Below are positions 31,997 through 34,564 of a DNA stretch of 34,564 nt, in pieces; positions within the stretch are counted from its first letter, which is position 1; every line of letters begins with the position of its first letter. The stretch is from Volvariella volvacea V23 (lineage: Eukaryota; Basidiomycota; Agaricomycetes; Agaricales; Pluteaceae), in assembly GCA_000349905.1 (NCBI GenBank), contig KB722748.1, positions 579,165 to 613,728 of the forward strand. Direction: 5' to 3'. A model generated the notes under the pieces. It did no database searches, was not told the DNA's origin, and saw nothing but the letters and a program-made list of their open reading frames with translations. Position numbers and translations under genes: made by a program.

Positions 31997-32272
31997 CTAG
32001 TGTTGGTTAACCTTTTCATGGCACTTGAGCCAACATGTCATTTGGGGAATCTCATCTTTGTGGTTTGTAGAATTGAAGGCATTTTTTGTGAGGTCAATAT
32101 ATAACTGCTCTGTGTATTCTGTATTGAAGTTGTCAGCTGAACCATATAATTTGATTGAGCAAATACAGTACCAAACAACATAGAGCTTCAGGATGATATT
32201 AAATCCATCACAGATACCCAGTGTCACAAAGACTTCCTTATGCTCATGAAATTCTTTCAATGCCAAGTTCAT
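31997..32272 (-). pseudogene. Plavaka-type transposase core remnant
   Basis: A 91-residue minus-strand frame. The segment KEFHEHKEVF, then FNIILKLY, IKLYGSADNFNTEYTEQLYIDL and NHKDEIPQMTCWLKCHEKV reproduces the conserved stretch of Plavaka transposases. There the pattern is FHxxKxxF, then a SIRLFGTxDNYNTE(Y/M)xERLHIDxAK-like segment, then RKDExPQMxxWL. The match is strong by motif but based on memory of the family. Flanking sequence is full of stops. Confidence 0.7.
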
Positions 32273-33117
32273 TGCTTCAAGAGACTGGGAGGAATGAATG
32301 GGATACTGTGCTATATGAGCAAAATCCAGGAGACCACATATAGCTCATATGAGTTGAGTGCAAACTGTTGTCTTGGATGGAGTGTGAGGGCTGATGGGTG
32401 ATACAAGAATAGAGAGGAGAATGCTGATAATGAGTCCAAGTATAAGTTGGGAAATCTAATGGTGCTCTTGGCTAGTAATTTGAGTTAGTATAAATATATT
32501 CTTCAAGAATAAATAGACATTGTGATTGGAGGAGTTATCTCTAAAATCTGTATAGCCTCCTTTCTAATTACACTGAGGGCAGTCATTATGATGTGTTAAC
32601 AGGCCAACTGAAAATCCAGACCTGAAATCATGTCAAATACCCCTAGTATATAGATATTCAAATAAGAGTCTATATTGCTATGAGAGCAAACTGTTTTGAG
32701 AGTCAAGAATGAGCCCTGGTCCTGTCATACAGATGGCCATAACAAAATATGGTCTATATATACTCTATGTGTGCCATTTTATATAGCCTGAGATTATCAT
32801 TTCATAGTAGGGGATATATTGAGTAATATACTAGTACCAAAAATACTATATCTTATTTTTGCATTGAATATTATATGACCCCAACAACATCTAAAAAAGG
32901 TCATTTTCTTTGATGCTTACTTCTGGCACACCCTCATTTAGAGATACCATGAAACCATAGGGATCTATATACCCCCCTTTGTGGGAGGGACCCCACACAC
33001 TCCATGGACCTATCTTGGATCTAACTTTCATAAGACTTATCCCCCCTCCTGTCACCTCTTTATGTCCAAGAGGTCCTAATATATCTAAAGTCTAGAAAGC
33101 ACCTAACATTTTTTTTT

Positions 33118-33215
33118 GTTAGTGCTGAAGCAGTTTAAACCCAAAGCCAGACTAACTTACATTGATTAAACTCAGCATGCTTAACCACTGTACTACCACA
33201 TCCTACCTTATCTAC
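33118..33215 (-). repeat. tRNA-like module, left copy
   Basis: On the minus strand GGTAGTACAGTGGTTAA (33199-33183) matches an RNA polymerase III A box. GCTTTGGGTTTAAACTGC, about 40 nt further on, is a B-box-like GGTTYRAA sequence (around 33142-33130). It is followed by an A-rich run. The cloverleaf is not intact, so this is a SINE-type promoter module and not a tRNA gene. It forms the outer end of the left arm of the large inverted repeat. Confidence 0.5.
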
Positions 33216-33292
33216 CTTAGTCTAGTTTTTTTGTATTGCTTCTTACTCTCTGTCACAGTTTTTCTACATATATATATATTTAATTTCAAGTT

Positions 33293-33669
33293 TATACCTT
33301 TTATCTTATCTTATCAGATTATATATACATCTTATCTTGTTTGCCTTTGGTAATACTCCTTTTAGATCAGTTTTCCAAAGTTATTCTATCTATCTATCAC
33401 ATGCTGATCCCACTTTTGATTCTGATCAATCTAGATTGATTCAGTAATCTAAACAGGATAAGCCATTAATCCACTATATACACTTTGGTCCAGACTGGCA
33501 TCCAGATCAGAGTAGCATGTAATTTAGTACTTTGCATCAACTTGGCAGTAATGGCTAGGTACTATATAGTATCTTTTACTGCTCTCTAGTCACTTCTAAG
33601 ACTATCTCACCTTGCTTTTACCTGCTACAAATACATACAAACAAAGGTAAGTCTTAGATTTGTGATACT
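33293..33669. repeat. Large inverted repeat, left arm
   Basis: The segment is the reverse complement, with mismatches and small indels, of 33831-34251. Long shared blocks include CTTTTAGATCAG, GATCAATCTAGATTGAT, GGATAAGC, CAGACTGGCATCCAGATCA, AGTAATGGCTAGGTACTATATAGTA, CTGCTCTCTAGTCA and AAATACATACAAACAAAGGTAAGTC. The left arm has an extra AT-rich stretch of about 30 nt near its outer end. A related copy lies at 2856-3045. Confidence 0.8.
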
Positions 33670-33830
33670 TCCATTTAAGAAAGATCCTCAGATAACACTG
33701 CTGTTATGTCCCTGGATACATATACCTATGAAATGAATATATTGTACTGTCAGAGGGATATGAAATATGGGCTGATGAGATATTAGCTAGATTAGAAAAG
33801 AAAGTCTTATATATAGTTTTGCAAGTTAAA

Positions 33831-34251
33831 AGTACTATCACAAATCTAAGACTTACCTTTGTTTGTATGTATTTGTAGCAGGTGAAAGCAAGGTGAAATA
33901 ATCTTAGAATGACTAGAGAGCAGTAAAAGATGTTATTCAATCTGAGAAGCAATGCCTCAGATGGTCTTACTTAAATACATTCTGATAGAACCTTATTTCT
34001 AATACTATATAGTACCTAGCCATTACTGCTAAGTTGATGCTAAGTACTTTATCACATGCTACTTTGATCTGGATGCCAGTCTGGACCAGAGTATATGTAG
34101 TGGATTAATAGCTTATCCCATTTGAGTTGCTGGATCAATCTAGATTGATCAAAATCAAAATTGGGATTGGCATATGATAAATAGATGAAATAACTTTGAA
34201 AAACTGATCTAAAAAGAGTATTACTAAAAATGAACAAGATAAAAAGGTATC
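33831..34251. repeat. Large inverted repeat, right arm
   Basis: This is the partner of 33293-33669 across a unique centre of about 160 bp. It carries an insertion of about 70 nt (roughly 33933-34003) not present in the left arm. Together the arms could form a very long imperfect hairpin, or they are two element copies joined in inverted orientation. Confidence 0.8.
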
Positions 34252-34289
34252 AATCCAAAATTAATTGTATGCATATGGAAAAACTGTAT

Positions 34290-34370
34290 TGAGTACATGG
34301 TGTTGTAGTATAGTGGTGTGATTGATCCTTTAACTAAGATAGGTCTTAGGGTTCAAAACACCTTGAGTCT
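34290..34370 (+). repeat. tRNA-like module, right copy
   Basis: GTAGTATAGTGGT (34305-34317) fits an A box and GGGTTCAAAAC (34349-34359) fits a B box, with about 32 nt between. The T-arm and acceptor stems do not pair properly, so it is not a functional tRNA. It mirrors the left module across the inverted repeat, and the flank between arm and module is also partly conserved (GAAAAACTGT on both sides). Confidence 0.55.
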
Positions 34371-34466
34371 AGGTAATTTGTTGCACTTAGCACCTGTTAC
34401 GACGATGAGTAATCGTCATCTTCAGCTAGTGTGCTTTCGGACTATCGGACTCATTTTCTCTTTCGA

Positions 34467-34493
34467 GTAGTTACAACTTCTTTCGGTAACTAC
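34467..34493. repeat. Perfect 8-bp inverted repeat near the right edge
   Basis: GTAGTTAC (34467-34474) and GTAACTAC (34486-34493) can form a hairpin with an 11-nt loop. A second, smaller one lies just before it: GACGAT/ATCGTC around 34401-34417. The local composition is less AT-rich than the repeat region on the left, suggesting a different element starts near 34390. Confidence 0.5.
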
Positions 34494-34522
34494 AATAGCA
34501 TTCCTCCATTCAAAAGTATACG

Positions 34523-34564
34523 CGCGTCCATAGCTTACGCGTCCATAGCTTACGCGTCTATAGC
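34523..34564 (+). repeat. 15-bp tandem repeat running off the window
   Basis: The unit CGCGTCCATAGCTTA occurs at 34523-34537 and 34538-34552, with a third partial unit with one substitution (CGCGTCTATAGC) at 34553-34564. The array continues beyond the window, so its size is unknown. Confidence 0.85.

Larger units (their letters stand above)
30650..33110. other. AT-rich transposon-derived region
   Basis: Beyond the last host promoter the sequence becomes AT-rich. Apart from the two Plavaka-type transposase fragments on the minus strand, I see no gene. Near 32970-33055 there are two similar C-runs (TATACCCCCCTTT and TTATCCCCCCTCC). The rest is featureless decayed sequence. Confidence 0.6.

Noticed and set aside
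34300..34370. A functional tRNA gene
   Set aside because: A and B boxes are present, but the T stem and acceptor stem do not pair and there is no proper anticodon arm. It is better read as a tRNA-like repeat module.
1..34564. CRISPR array, bacterial operon or phage-type defence system
   Set aside because: No regularly spaced direct repeats with unique spacers, and the genes are spliced eukaryotic genes.

Overview
The window is nuclear DNA of a filamentous basidiomycete, most likely an Agaricomycete. The genes are dense and broken by many short GT-AG introns (mostly about 50-100 nt). The protein families are fungal (HMG-CoA synthase, VPS9-CUE, Rpp40, NAD(P)HX dehydratase, pantothenate synthetase, GH16), and the transposon relic is of the basidiomycete Plavaka type. 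I cannot name the genus. Exon maps were built by hand from splice signals and frame closure, without transcripts or database searches. A run of exactly 100 Ns (18653-18752) is an assembly gap.

Layout. 1-3554: AT-rich repeat DNA with an LTR-like element. 3555-10647: four zinc-binding genes in a row: two with a related CCHC finger (minus), a multi-zinc-cluster protein (minus), and a MYND protein (plus) with one in-frame stop. 11146-12445: secreted GH16 glucanase (minus). 13203-14601: NAD(P)HX dehydratase (plus). 16348-17910: an intronless ADP-ribosyltransferase-like/hemopexin-repeat fusion (plus). It sits in a gene-poor stretch between two diverged copies of one sequence. 20256-25884: three plus-strand housekeeping genes: HMG-CoA synthase, RNase P/MRP subunit Rpp40 and pantothenate synthetase. 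26077-30585: VPS9 and an unrecognised basidiomycete protein, both minus. 30650-34564: AT-rich transposon territory with Plavaka transposase remnants, a long inverted repeat with tRNA-like modules at its outer ends, and a 15-bp tandem repeat running off the window.

Metabolically, HMG-CoA synthase (mevalonate/sterols) and pantothenate synthetase (CoA precursor) lie close together with only Rpp40 between them. I see this as neighbourhood, not as a dedicated cluster. The items most worth following are the ART-hemopexin fusion, the duplicated 17-nt and 30-nt microexon pairs in the zinc-cluster gene, and the palindromic tRNA-like element at the right edge.
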